Of a DNA stretch of 64,000 nucleotides, positions 49,359-57,801 are shown in pieces. A program made the position numbers and the translations under genes. The notes under the pieces are model-generated. The model had not been told where the DNA came from and made no database searches. It worked only from the letters and a program-made list of their open reading frames with translations. Origin of the DNA: JBBPZA01 sp963728925. Its GTDB lineage: Bacteria > Actinomycetota > Thermoleophilia > Solirubrobacterales > Solirubrobacteraceae. The stretch's first letter is position 1; each line of letters starts with the position of its first letter. The DNA lies in the NCBI GenBank assembly GCA_963728925.1, contig CAVSMB010000013.1, positions 123,392 to 187,391 of the forward strand. Direction: 5' to 3'.

Positions 49359-52310
49359 TCAGGCGGCGTGACGCAGCACCGGACGCAACTCGCGGCGCGA
49401 GCCGATGCGCAGCTTCACGAACACGTTGCGAAGGTGCCACTCGACGGTCTTGACGGTCACGAAGAGGGCCTGGGCGATCTCACGGTTGGTGAGGCCCCGC
49501 GCCGCGAGCTCGGCCACGCGGCGCTCGCCTGGCGTGAGCCCCGAGGTGCCGTTGCGCGGCGCCCGTCCGGCACGCACGCCCGCCGCGGCGAGCTCCTCGC
49601 GCACGCAACGCCCCAGCGCGGTCGCCCCGCATGTCTCGGCAAGCTCGAGCGACTCGCGCAGGGCCTGCACCCCCTCGGCGCCGGCGTGCGCGTCACGCAG
49701 CTCGGCGCCGAGCCGGCACAACGCCTGCGCGCGCCCGAGGATGTCGCCGGCGTGGCCGGCGGCCTCGGCCGCCTCCCGCAGGAGCGCGACCCGGCGCTCG
49801 GGATGCTCTTGCGCGAGCGCAGCGGCACGGAGCGCGACGGCGACGGCGCGAGGGGCGTCGGCCTCGCGCGCGAGCTCGAGCTCGCGTCCCGCGAGGCGCC
49901 GGGCCTGCGCGGGATCGCCCAGGCGCGCGCTCGCGAGCGCGGCCCCCGAGCGCCAGGGCACGACCGCCGGATTGCGGATGCCGGCGGCGTCGAGACGGGC
50001 GCCGCAGTCCACGAAGTCCTGGAGCGCCAGCCGCGGCCGGCCCTGCGCCAGCCGCAGCGTCGCCCGGGCGGCGACGACCTCGATGGCGGTGATGGCGTCG
50101 AGCTGCTCCTCGCGGCCGACCGCCGCCTCGAGCGTCCCCGCCGCGTGCTCGAGCCCGCCGCGCTCGATGAGCGCCGCGGCCTTCAGTGGCGCGAGGGCCG
50201 GCCGGCTTGACCCCATCAGGCCGCCGCCTTCCCGCTCGGCCGCCTCCAGGTCGGCGAGCGCCTCGGCCACCAGCCCGCGCCGCAGGAGCAGCCGCGCGCG
50301 CCACCACGACGCGCTCGCGACGACCCCGGCCCAGCCGCCAAGGCGCGCGTGCTCGAGCGCGGGATCGAGCACCCGCTGTGCCTCGCCGAGCTCGTCGACC
50401 CACAGCAGCGCGCCGACGGCGAGCCGCCGGGTCGCGCCGTCCGCGAAGTCCTCGGGGTCGCGCGCGTCGCCCAGAGCCCGCCGAGCGAGTCCTACGACCT
50501 TCGCGCGTGGGCGGCCCTCGAGCGCCGCCTCATGCGCGGCGTGAGCGAGCAGCGCCCGCCCGCCCCGGGTGGCCGGCCGCCTGTGAATCGGCGCGAGCGC
50601 CCGCAGCCTCTCCAGCGCGCGCGGCCGCAAGACCGGGTCCAGGTGGGCCGCGGTGAGGTAGCCGGCCTCGAACCGCACGGCGAGCTCGGAGAGCGGCTCA
50701 ACGAGCCGCGGGTCTGCGCAGCGCGGGCCGCCCGCCGCCTCGCCGGCGCAGCGCGCGGCTTCTCCGGGCGCGTCGCCGGCCGCCTCGCGCACCACGGCCC
50801 GCGCGCGGTCGAAGGCCGCAGCCGCCTCGCGCGTGCGGCCCGCCTCGCTCAGCGCGTGACCCGCCGCCCCCAGCGCCGTCGCCCGGTCGGGCGCGCACGC
50901 CGCGAGCTCGGCCGCCTCCTGGAAGCGCCCGGCGGCCCGCGCGTCGCCGCACGCCACCTCGGCGTTGCCAAGCGCGCGGAGCACGCCCGCTCGTCGCGCC
51001 GGTACCGGGGGCTCGTCAAGCGCGCGTCGCAGGTAGCGAGCTGCGGAGCGCGTGGCGCCGCGATCGAGTGCCCGGGCGGCGGCCGTCTCGAGCACCTCGA
51101 CGGTCCACGGCTCGCCCTGCGCGGCGCCGAGGACGAGCTGCGCGCCGATCCGCTCGGCCGGCAGGCCGTCCCGCGCCAGCAGGTGGGCCGCGCGAGCGTG
51201 GAGCTCGGCCCGCCGAGCGCACGGGAGCTGCGCGTAGATCGAGTTGCGGACGACCGGCTGCACGAAGCGCAGCGGCTCCCCCGCCGCAAGCACGCCCTCG
51301 GTGGCCAGCGCGTCGACCGCCGCCCCCGCGACCGACGCGTCCAGCCCGGCCAGCGCGGCGGCGTGACGCAGCGGGCTGCCGTCCCCGAGGACCGAGATCG
51401 CGTGCGCAAGGCCGAGGGCGCCGTCGGGCAGCCGCGCCAGGCGGTGCAGGACGGTTCGCGCGATCGAGTCCGTGCCCGTGGCGAGGACGCGCGAGGCCGA
51501 CGCCGCCCGCGGTGCGATCCGCTCGCGGGCCAGGCCCCGCCCCAGCTCGCGGACGAGGAACGGGATGCCACCTGTGACCTGGGCGCAGGCCCGCGCGAAG
51601 GCCTCGTCGGGGTCGCGGCCCAACGCGTTGCGCAGCATGCTCGCGACCCCCGCGGGCGAGAGCGGAGCGGGCAGCACGACATCGGCGGCCGGCTCGGTTG
51701 CCAGGCGCTCGAGCAGCAAGCGGCTCGCTCCCGTCCGGGTCGGCTCGACGACGACTGCCAAGGCGACCGGAAGCCGGTCGAGGCGAGCGGCGAGGTAGGC
51801 GAGGAAGCGAAGCGAAGCCTCGTCGGCCCACTGGGCATCGTCGACCACAAGCAGGACCGGTGCGCGCTCGGCGAGGTTGGACACCACCCGGGACAGCGCG
51901 TGGCACAGCGCGTGGGCGATCTGGTCGCCCGGTGCGAGCCCGCGCCCGGCGAGCAACGGCTCGGCCCGGGCGGCGGCGCCTGCGAGCAGCGTCGTGCGCT
52001 CGACGGCCGAGGCCCTGGCGAGGCAGGGCTCGAGGAGCTGAATGACGACGCCGTGCGCGGCCCCGGCCTCGAGCTCGGAGCCGCGGGCGCCCAGGACGGT
52101 GACCCCTGCCCGCCGAGCGCTCTCGCTCGCCGCCTCGAGGAGGCGCGACTTTCCGAGGCCGGCGTGGCCCTCCACGACCACGAGCGCGCCGCAGCCGCGG
52201 CGCGCTCGCTCGACCGCCGCGCCGAGCCGCGCAAGCTCGAGCTCGCGCTCGACGAGCCGCCCTCCACCGGTCGGGGGCCCTTCGAGCACTGTCGCGATCG
52301 CCGCCTGCAT
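49359..52310 (-). CDS. large ATP-binding LuxR-family (LAL) transcriptional regulator
   Basis: A 983-residue regulator. The N-terminal STAND/AAA ATPase domain has Walker A VVEGHAGLGKSRLLEA and Walker B VLLVVDDAQWADEAS. A long alpha-helical, TPR-like Ala/Arg-rich middle (about 350-900) follows, then a LuxR DNA-binding domain at the C terminus (LTPGERRVAELAARGLTNREIAQALFVTVKTVEWHLRNVF). Such MalT-like activators respond to a small ligand and often control neighbouring genes. The divergent DHA2 exporter starts 105 bp away. The ATG at 52310 is preceded, some 50 nt upstream, by a TACTAT box on the minus strand. Confidence 0.88.
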   Translation of the reverse strand: MQAAIATVLEGPPTGGGRLVERELELARLGAAVERARRGCGALVVVEGHAGLGKSRLLEAASESARRAGVTVLGARGSELEAGAAHGVVIQLLEPCLARASAVERTTLLAGAAARAEPLLAGRGLAPGDQIAHALCHALSRVVSNLAERAPVLLVVDDAQWADEASLRFLAYLAARLDRLPVALAVVVEPTRTGASRLLLERLATEPAADVVLPAPLSPAGVASMLRNALGRDPDEAFARACAQVTGGIPFLVRELGRGLARERIAPRAASASRVLATGTDSIARTVLHRLARLPDGALGLAHAISVLGDGSPLRHAAALAGLDASVAGAAVDALATEGVLAAGEPLRFVQPVVRNSIYAQLPCARRAELHARAAHLLARDGLPAERIGAQLVLGAAQGEPWTVEVLETAAARALDRGATRSAARYLRRALDEPPVPARRAGVLRALGNAEVACGDARAAGRFQEAAELAACAPDRATALGAAGHALSEAGRTREAAAAFDRARAVVREAAGDAPGEAARCAGEAAGGPRCADPRLVEPLSELAVRFEAGYLTAAHLDPVLRPRALERLRALAPIHRRPATRGGRALLAHAAHEAALEGRPRAKVVGLARRALGDARDPEDFADGATRRLAVGALLWVDELGEAQRVLDPALEHARLGGWAGVVASASWWRARLLLRRGLVAEALADLEAAEREGGGLMGSSRPALAPLKAAALIERGGLEHAAGTLEAAVGREEQLDAITAIEVVAARATLRLAQGRPRLALQDFVDCGARLDAAGIRNPAVVPWRSGAALASARLGDPAQARRLAGRELELAREADAPRAVAVALRAAALAQEHPERRVALLREAAEAAGHAGDILGRAQALCRLGAELRDAHAGAEGVQALRESLELAETCGATALGRCVREELAAAGVRAGRAPRNGTSGLTPGERRVAELAARGLTNREIAQALFVTVKTVEWHLRNVFVKLRIGSRRELRPVLRHAA

Positions 52311-52401
52311 GAACGAATGCGCCCCCGTTCCCCGTCCGCGCGGTAGGCAGACTCCGGATAGTAGTCGTTCGGGAGGGAAGTCCCGCGATTGACGCCGTCC
52401 G

Positions 52402-52407
52402 TACCGT
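52402..52407 (+). promoter_or_regulatory. -10 box of the DHA2 exporter gene
   Basis: TACCGT, 7 nt before ATG 52415. A TTGACG at 52390-52395 is too close to serve as its -35 box. Confidence 0.5.
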
Positions 52408-52414
52408 GAGCGCT

Positions 52415-53953
52415 ATGGAGAGGAAGTGGTGGACTCTCATCGCCGTCTGCACCGCGGTGTTCATGCTCCTGCTCGACATCACGGTGGTGAACGTCGCGCT
52501 GCCGGACATCCAGTCCGAGCTCGGTGCGAGCTTCGACGAGCTCCAGTGGGTCGTCGACGCCTACTCCCTGATGCTCGCCGCGCTGCTGCTGACCGCGGGC
52601 TCGCTGGGCGATCTGCTGGGCCGCCGCCGCGTGTTCGTGGCCGGATTCGCGATCTTCACGGTCGCGTCGCTGTTCTGCGGCCTCGCCACGAGTGCGACGG
52701 TGCTCGACCTCTTCCGCGGCGTGCAGGGCATCGGCGGGGCGATCATGTTCGCGACCTCGCTCGCGCTGATCGCGCAGGAGTTCCAGGGCAAGGACCGCGC
52801 GACGGCCTTCGGGATCTGGGGCGCGACGACCGGCGGCGCGGTCGCCATCGGCCCGCTGATCGGCGGCGTGCTGACCGAGTCGCTCGGCTGGGAGTGGATC
52901 TTCTTCGTCAACGTCCCCGTCGGTATCGCCGCCATCTGGCTGTCGTTCACCAAGCTCGTCGACGCGCGGGGCGCCGACGTCGGCGGCATCGACTGGCTCG
53001 GGGTAGTCACCTTCTCGGGCGCGCTCTTCGCACTCGTCTTCGCGCTGATCCGGGGCAACTCGGAGGGCTGGGGGAGCCCGCTGATCCTCGGGCTGCTCGC
53101 GCTGGCGGCCCTCCTCCTGCTGGCCTTCGTCGCCGTCGAGCGTGCACAGGAGCACCCGATGTTCGACCTCTCGCTGTTCCGCGTCCCGACCTTCGTCGGC
53201 GCGTCCATCGCCGCCTTCGCGCTCTCGGCGTCGATGTTCTCGATGTTCCTCTACATCACGATCTACATGCAGAGCGTGCTCGGCTACTCCCCGCTCGAGG
53301 CGGGGGTGCGCTTCCTCCCGATCACCCTTTTGAGCTTCGGGGTCGCGCCGGTCGCCGGGCGCCTGTCCGAGCGGTTGCCCGCCCGTGGCTTCCTCGGCGT
53401 CGGCCTCGCGCTGGTCGGGCTGGGGCTGATCCTCATGCACGGGATCACTCCGAGCTCGAGCTGGACGACGCTGCTCGCCGGGTTCGTGTGCGCCGGCGCC
53501 GGGATCGGGATGGTCAACCCGCCGCTCGCCTCGACCGCCATCGGCGTCGTGGAGCCGGTGCGCAGCGGGATGGCCTCGGGCATCAACACGACCTTCCGCC
53601 AGGTCGGCATCGCCACCGGCATCGCCGGCCTGGGCGCGGTCTTCCAGCACCGCATCCAGAGCGAGCTGGCCGAGCGGCTCGCCGGCACGCCGGTGGCCGG
53701 GCAGGCCGGCCGGCTGGCCGAGGCGGTCGCCGGCGGCGGCTCCCAGGCGATCGCGCGCGGCACGCCGGGCCCCGGCCGCGCGGCGGCCGAGGAGGCGGCG
53801 AAGGCCGCGTTCGTGTCGGGCTTCAACGAGATCCTTCTCATCGCCGCCGGGATCGCCCTCGCCGGCGCCGTCCTGTCCTTCCTGCTCGTTCGCCGCCGCG
53901 ACTTCGTGGCCGCCCGCGAGCCCGCCCCCGCGGCGGCCCAGGCCTCGGCCTAG
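52415..53953 (+). CDS. DHA2-family (14-helix) MFS drug exporter
   Basis: The 512-residue exporter has 14 predicted helices. Helix 1 FMLLLDITVVNVALPDIQ is the DHA2/EmrB-QacA signature, with WVVDAYSLMLAALLLTAGSLGDLLGRRRVF in helix 2 and loop 2-3, and GPLIGGVLTESLGWEWIFFVNVPVG in helix 5 (motif C). It should export hydrophobic drugs or lipids using the proton gradient. GTG 52406 is an alternative start. The large LuxR regulator is divergent from it, a usual arrangement for an inducible exporter. Confidence 0.9.
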   Translation: MERKWWTLIAVCTAVFMLLLDITVVNVALPDIQSELGASFDELQWVVDAYSLMLAALLLTAGSLGDLLGRRRVFVAGFAIFTVASLFCGLATSATVLDLFRGVQGIGGAIMFATSLALIAQEFQGKDRATAFGIWGATTGGAVAIGPLIGGVLTESLGWEWIFFVNVPVGIAAIWLSFTKLVDARGADVGGIDWLGVVTFSGALFALVFALIRGNSEGWGSPLILGLLALAALLLLAFVAVERAQEHPMFDLSLFRVPTFVGASIAAFALSASMFSMFLYITIYMQSVLGYSPLEAGVRFLPITLLSFGVAPVAGRLSERLPARGFLGVGLALVGLGLILMHGITPSSSWTTLLAGFVCAGAGIGMVNPPLASTAIGVVEPVRSGMASGINTTFRQVGIATGIAGLGAVFQHRIQSELAERLAGTPVAGQAGRLAEAVAGGGSQAIARGTPGPGRAAAEEAAKAAFVSGFNEILLIAAGIALAGAVLSFLLVRRRDFVAAREPAPAAAQASA

Positions 53954-53968
53954 CAATCGCGCCGCAGC

Positions 53969-53994
53969 CTGAGCGGGCCCGCCGGACCGCTCAG
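53969..53994. terminator. hairpin after the DHA2 gene
   Basis: CTGAGCGG and CCGCTCAG form a perfect 8-bp stem around a 10-nt GC-rich loop. No T-tract follows. A second copy of GCTGAGCGGGCCCGC lies 50 nt downstream, so alternative pairing is possible. Confidence 0.45.
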
Positions 53995-54041
53995 CGACGC
54001 GGCGGACCTTCCGGCCCCAGGCCGCTGAGCGGGCCCGCGCC

Positions 54042-54047
54042 TATCCT
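54042..54047 (+). promoter_or_regulatory. -10 box of the PhaC-like gene
   Basis: TATCCT, 7 nt before ATG 54055. Confidence 0.5.
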
Positions 54048-54054
54048 CGTCGTC

Positions 54055-55164
54055 ATGGCGAACCTGTCCGCGAGCGGCCTGGTCGACCACGCGACGCACA
54101 ACGCCGCCGCCGCGGTCGCGAACGCGTGGGACGGGACGCTCGGCGGCGGCCTCGCCGACCTGCGCCCGACGCCCTCCACGATCATCGACGAAGGGCCGCA
54201 GCGCACCGTTCGCCGCTACCTCGGCGACGAGGACCTCCCGCCCACCGGCGAGCCCGTGCTCCTCGTCCCCCCGCTGGCGGCGCCCGCCTCCTGCTTCGAC
54301 CTGCGGCGCGGCTGCAGCCTCGCCGAGCACATGCTCGCCGCCGGCCACCGGACCTACCTCCTCGACTACGGCGCGATCTCCTTCGGCGACCGCGACCTGG
54401 GCCTCGAGCACTGGATCGCCGACGTGCTGCCGCCCGCGATCGAGGTGGTGGCGGCCGACGCGGGCGAGGAGGTCGCGCTGCTCGGCTGGTGCCTGGGCGG
54501 AATCTTCTCGCTGCTCGCTGTGGCCGAGGACCCGGCGCTGCCGGTCGACGCGCTGTGCCTGATCGCCAGCCCCTTCGACTTCACGCGCGTGCGGCTCGCG
54601 TCGGCCATCCGCCCGCTCGCCAACCTGACCGGCGGCGCGCTGGGGTCCGCGCTCTACCGCGTCATGGGCGGCGTGCCCACGCCTCTGGTTCGCACCGGCT
54701 TCCAGCTCACCTCGCTGGACAAGTACCTCACGCGGCCCTGGGCGGTCGCCACCCACCTCCACGACCGCGAGTTCCTCGCCCAGATGGAGGCGGTCGACGC
54801 GTTCACGAGCAACATGCTGGCCTACCCCGGCCGCACCTTCGGCCAGCTCTACCACCGCTTCTTCCGCGTCAACGACCTCGCCGACGGAATGCTCGAGTTC
54901 GCCGACCACACCATCGACGTGCGCGACGTCGAGCAGCCCGTGCTGGTCGTGGCCGGGGAGAGCGACGTGCTCGCGCCGCGGGCGGCAGTCGAGCACGTGG
55001 CACAGCTCCTGCCCGAGGCGCAGGACGTCGTCCTGCGCACGGCACCGGGCGGCCACCTCGGCGTGCTGACCGGCCGCTCGGCCCGCGCGACGACCTGGCA
55101 CTTCGTCGACGAGTTCCTCGCCTCCCACGGCCACCGCGCCGAGCCGGAGCGGCGGGCGGCCTGA
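54055..55164 (+). CDS. PhaC-like alpha/beta hydrolase (poly(3-hydroxyalkanoate) synthase-related)
   Basis: This 369-residue alpha/beta-hydrolase carries the PhaC-type lipase box LLGWCLGG with Cys as nucleophile, Asp in ESDVLAPR and His in PGGHLGVLTG, the Cys-Asp-His triad of class III PHA synthases. YLLDYG and FGDRDLGLEHWI segments also match that family. No phaE, phaR, phaA or phaB is adjacent, so it may act on other acyl-CoA or polyester substrates. Its stop lies 15 bp from the convergent thioesterase gene. Confidence 0.78.
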   Translation: MANLSASGLVDHATHNAAAAVANAWDGTLGGGLADLRPTPSTIIDEGPQRTVRRYLGDEDLPPTGEPVLLVPPLAAPASCFDLRRGCSLAEHMLAAGHRTYLLDYGAISFGDRDLGLEHWIADVLPPAIEVVAADAGEEVALLGWCLGGIFSLLAVAEDPALPVDALCLIASPFDFTRVRLASAIRPLANLTGGALGSALYRVMGGVPTPLVRTGFQLTSLDKYLTRPWAVATHLHDREFLAQMEAVDAFTSNMLAYPGRTFGQLYHRFFRVNDLADGMLEFADHTIDVRDVEQPVLVVAGESDVLAPRAAVEHVAQLLPEAQDVVLRTAPGGHLGVLTGRSARATTWHFVDEFLASHGHRAEPERRAA

Positions 55165-55179
55165 GGCCGGGCCCGCCGC

Positions 55180-55971
55180 CTACCCCCGCGCGTCCACGAG
55201 CAGCGTCTGCGCGGCCCGCCCGATCGGGCCGCGCTCGTCGTGCAGCTCGGTCTCGGTCAGGCCGATGCCGGTGGGCAGGGCGGTGGTCACGGCGTTGAGG
55301 CCGACCCACTCGTCTTCGGGGTGGCGGGCGAGGTGCACGGTCAGCTCGGTGTTGATGAACACGAACGCCTTGTAGGGCAGCGCGGCGCTGACGCCGTTGC
55401 CGCAGTCGGCGGCCACCATCACACGTTGCAGCGGCGTCGGCGCCTCGCCCTCGACCAGCGGGCCGCGCATCCGTATCCATACCGTCGCGGGACCGGGTTC
55501 GAGGAACGCGCCCGTGACGAAGCTGAAGTCCATCGCTGTCTGGAACCCGACGTCGGCGCCGGTCGGGAAGAAGGGGACCTCGCCCCCGGCCTCCGGCCCC
55601 GGGATCGGGTCCTCGGGCAGGCCGGGGTCGACGGGGAGCTTTAGCTCGGTCGTGCGCAGCCGCCATGCGGAGGCGCGCATGACCTCGGTCGCGTCGTCCG
55701 CGCGCGCGAGTGTCCCCTCGAGCTGCTCCACGCTGCGTCCCGGGCGCACCACATGCGCCGTCGTGACAAGCGGCGCGATCGGCACGGGGCGCAGGATCTC
55801 GATCGTGACCCGCGCGATCAGCATCCCGTCGCGCGGCTCGCAACGCTCCAGCGCACGGGCGAGCAGAGCCGAGGGCGGGCCGGCATGCTGGCTGTCAGGG
55901 TCCCACGGGCCGCGCGTGAGCTCGGTGGCGACGAGCTGCTCGCCGTCGGGAAGGAAGAACGCGCCGCCCAT
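55180..55971 (-). CDS. acyl-CoA thioesterase-like protein (double hotdog)
   Basis: The 263-residue protein resembles TesB-like thioesterases with two hotdog folds. Residues 1-120 include RGPWDPDSQHAGPPSALLARALERCE and the IEILRPVPIAPLVTTAHVVRPGRSVEQLEGTL substrate-tunnel segment; residues 130-263 include VMVAADCGNGVSAALPYKAFVFINTELTVHLAR. It would release free acids from acyl-CoAs. ATG 55971 is preceded by a run of 13 C on the coding strand (55976-55988), then a TACCGT box. Confidence 0.8.
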   Translation of the reverse strand: MGGAFFLPDGEQLVATELTRGPWDPDSQHAGPPSALLARALERCEPRDGMLIARVTIEILRPVPIAPLVTTAHVVRPGRSVEQLEGTLARADDATEVMRASAWRLRTTELKLPVDPGLPEDPIPGPEAGGEVPFFPTGADVGFQTAMDFSFVTGAFLEPGPATVWIRMRGPLVEGEAPTPLQRVMVAADCGNGVSAALPYKAFVFINTELTVHLARHPEDEWVGLNAVTTALPTGIGLTETELHDERGPIGRAAQTLLVDARG

Positions 55972-55975
55972 GAGC

Positions 55976-55988
55976 GGGGGGGGGGGGG
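55976..55988 (-). repeat. 13-base homopolymer (G on plus, C on the coding strand)
   Basis: Thirteen consecutive G residues lie 4 bp upstream of the thioesterase ATG, between it and a minus-strand TACCGT -10-like box. Slippage would change the leader length, a classical phase-variation architecture, although this has not been shown in this group. Confidence 0.85.
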
Positions 55989-56051
55989 ACGGTAGTCGTT
56001 CGGCGTCGAGCGGCTCGCTCCGCCCCCAGCGCCTGGGACCCGCGGCGAGGC

Positions 56052-57533
56052 TCAGGCGACGACGGGCTCGCGCCCCGGTGCGGCCGCGCGAAGCTCGTAG
56101 GCCGCGGGATCGAAGCGCCGCGTCAGGCGGCGAAACGGCCAGGTGAAGCCCGGCCAGAGGATCGCGTTGCGGCCCTTGGCGTCGAGGTACCAGCTCGCGC
56201 ACCCGCCCTCGGTCCACACGCTGCCCGTCATCTTGCGGTCGACCGCGTCGTTGAAGGCGGCCTGTGCGTCGGGCCGGACCTCGATCGCCCCGGCGCCGTG
56301 CTCGTCCATGGTGCGCAGCGCGTCGATCACGTAGTTCACGAGCGACTCGATCATGAAGACGATCGAGTTGTGGCCCAGGCCGGTGTTCGGCCCGAGCACC
56401 ATGAAGAGGTTCGGGAAGCCCGCGACCGTCGCCCCGCGGTAGGCCGAGGGGCTGCCGTGCCAGACGTCGGCGAGCGTGTCGCCGCTGCGCCCGCGCACGC
56501 GCGAGGCGGAGGGCCAGTCGGTCACGTGGAAGCCGGTGCCGAAGATGATCGTGTCGACCTCGTGCTCGCTGCCGTCCACCGCGATGACGCTGTTCCCGCT
56601 GATCGCGCTGACGCCGTGGGGCACGAGCTCGACGTTGGGCCGGGTGAGCGTCGCGTAGTAGTCGTCGGAGATGAGGATGCGCTTGCAGCCGATCGCGTAG
56701 TCGGGGGTGACCGCCTCGCGCAGCGCGGGGTCCTTCACGTACTTGCCGATGTGCGCCTTCGCGCGGCGCTCCGCCAGAGCGCGCATCGTCGCGTTGCCCA
56801 TCAGCATCGGGACGAGGGCCTCGCGTCCCCAGTAGATAGCCGCCCGCATGGCGAGCTGCGCGGCGGGCAGCGCACGGTAGACGCGCCGCTCGACCTCGGT
56901 GACGTCGCGGTCGGGTCTGGGCATGATCCACGGGGCCGTTCGCTGGAAGACCGTCAGGTGCCCGACCCGCCCCTGGATCTCGGGAACGAACTGGATCGAC
57001 GACGCGCCGGTGCCGATGACCGCGACGCGCTCGCCGGCGAGGTCGTGCTCGTGGTCCCACGTGGCGGAGTGGAAGACCGTGCCCTCGAACTGGTCGATCC
57101 CGGGGACGGCTGGGATCGAGGGCTCGGTCAGCGCCCCCGTGGCCATCACGGCGATCTGCGCGCTCACCTCGCCGCCGGCCGTGTCCAGGCGCCAGCGCTG
57201 TGCGGGCTCGTCCCACTCGGCCTCGAGCAGCTCGTGGCCGAAGCGGATGTGGGGCATGACGCCGAAGCGCTCGGCGCACTCGTGCAGGTAGTCCCAGATC
57301 TCCACCTGGCCGGAGAAGGTACGGCTCCACTCGGGGTTGGGAGCGAAGGAGAAGGAGTAGAGGTGCGAGGGCACGTCGCAGGCGCAGCCCGGGTACGTGT
57401 TGTCGCGCCACGTGCCGCCGAGGTCGTCGCCGCGCTCGAGCACCACGAAGTCCTCGATGCCGGCCTGCTTGAGGCGGATCGCGGTTGCGAGCCCCGAGAA
57501 CCCGCTGCCGACGATGGCGACCCGTGTATCCAT
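56052..57533 (-). CDS. flavin-containing monooxygenase, Baeyer-Villiger type
   Basis: The 493-residue FAD/NADPH enzyme has two Rossmann motifs (VAIVGSGFSGLATAIRLK and GERVAVIGTGASSIQFVPE) flanking the Baeyer-Villiger fingerprint FEGTVFHSATWDH. VVLERGDDLGGTWRDNTYPG and the C-terminal FMIESLVNYVIDALR segment match the group. It inserts one oxygen atom next to a ketone, producing an ester or lactone. It stands next to a thioesterase and a PhaC-like enzyme. ATG 57533 is preceded by an AT-rich dyad at 57536-57558. Confidence 0.88.
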   Translation of the reverse strand: MDTRVAIVGSGFSGLATAIRLKQAGIEDFVVLERGDDLGGTWRDNTYPGCACDVPSHLYSFSFAPNPEWSRTFSGQVEIWDYLHECAERFGVMPHIRFGHELLEAEWDEPAQRWRLDTAGGEVSAQIAVMATGALTEPSIPAVPGIDQFEGTVFHSATWDHEHDLAGERVAVIGTGASSIQFVPEIQGRVGHLTVFQRTAPWIMPRPDRDVTEVERRVYRALPAAQLAMRAAIYWGREALVPMLMGNATMRALAERRAKAHIGKYVKDPALREAVTPDYAIGCKRILISDDYYATLTRPNVELVPHGVSAISGNSVIAVDGSEHEVDTIIFGTGFHVTDWPSASRVRGRSGDTLADVWHGSPSAYRGATVAGFPNLFMVLGPNTGLGHNSIVFMIESLVNYVIDALRTMDEHGAGAIEVRPDAQAAFNDAVDRKMTGSVWTEGGCASWYLDAKGRNAILWPGFTWPFRRLTRRFDPAAYELRAAAPGREPVVA

Positions 57534-57535
57534 GG

Positions 57536-57558
57536 CCTATTGAACTTTACCCAATAAG
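57536..57558. promoter_or_regulatory. AT-rich dyad upstream of the monooxygenase gene
   Basis: CCTATTG, nine bases and CAATAAG form a 7-9-7 inverted repeat with one mismatch, 2 bp before the monooxygenase ATG, in the most AT-rich patch of this region. It also overlaps the end of the WS/DGAT remnant. A repressor or activator site is likely. Confidence 0.5.
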
Positions 57559-57704
57559 TCGCGGCGGGGCGTGAGATCGGTCACAGAGGCGAGGCTTGGT
57601 CGGCGGCGACCGGGCGGCTCGTCGGGCAGCTCGTCGTGCTCGAGCAGCCAGCGGCGCACCGCGCCGGCCAGGAACTGGGCATCGAGGCTCGTCAGCTGTC
57701 GCAT
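57537..57704 (-). pseudogene. N-terminal remnant of a wax ester synthase/diacylglycerol acyltransferase gene
   Basis: ATG 57704 has an excellent GAGGAGGGG ribosome-binding site and opens MRQLTSLDAQFLA, the almost invariant start of actinobacterial WS/DGAT proteins. After about 13 residues the similarity ends; the remaining 42 residues (GAVRRWLLEHDELPDEPPGR) are not from that family, and a TAG stops the frame. A full enzyme has about 450 residues with HHxxxDG, absent here. I read it as a deletion remnant joined to unrelated or decayed sequence. Confidence 0.5.
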
Positions 57705-57801
57705 GGTTCCCCTCCTCCTCGGAGGCGACGATACCCGGGCGCGCCCCCGCTCGCCGCGGTGCCGGCCCCGCACCGACCGGAGCGTTCCCGATACTCGTGC
57801 G

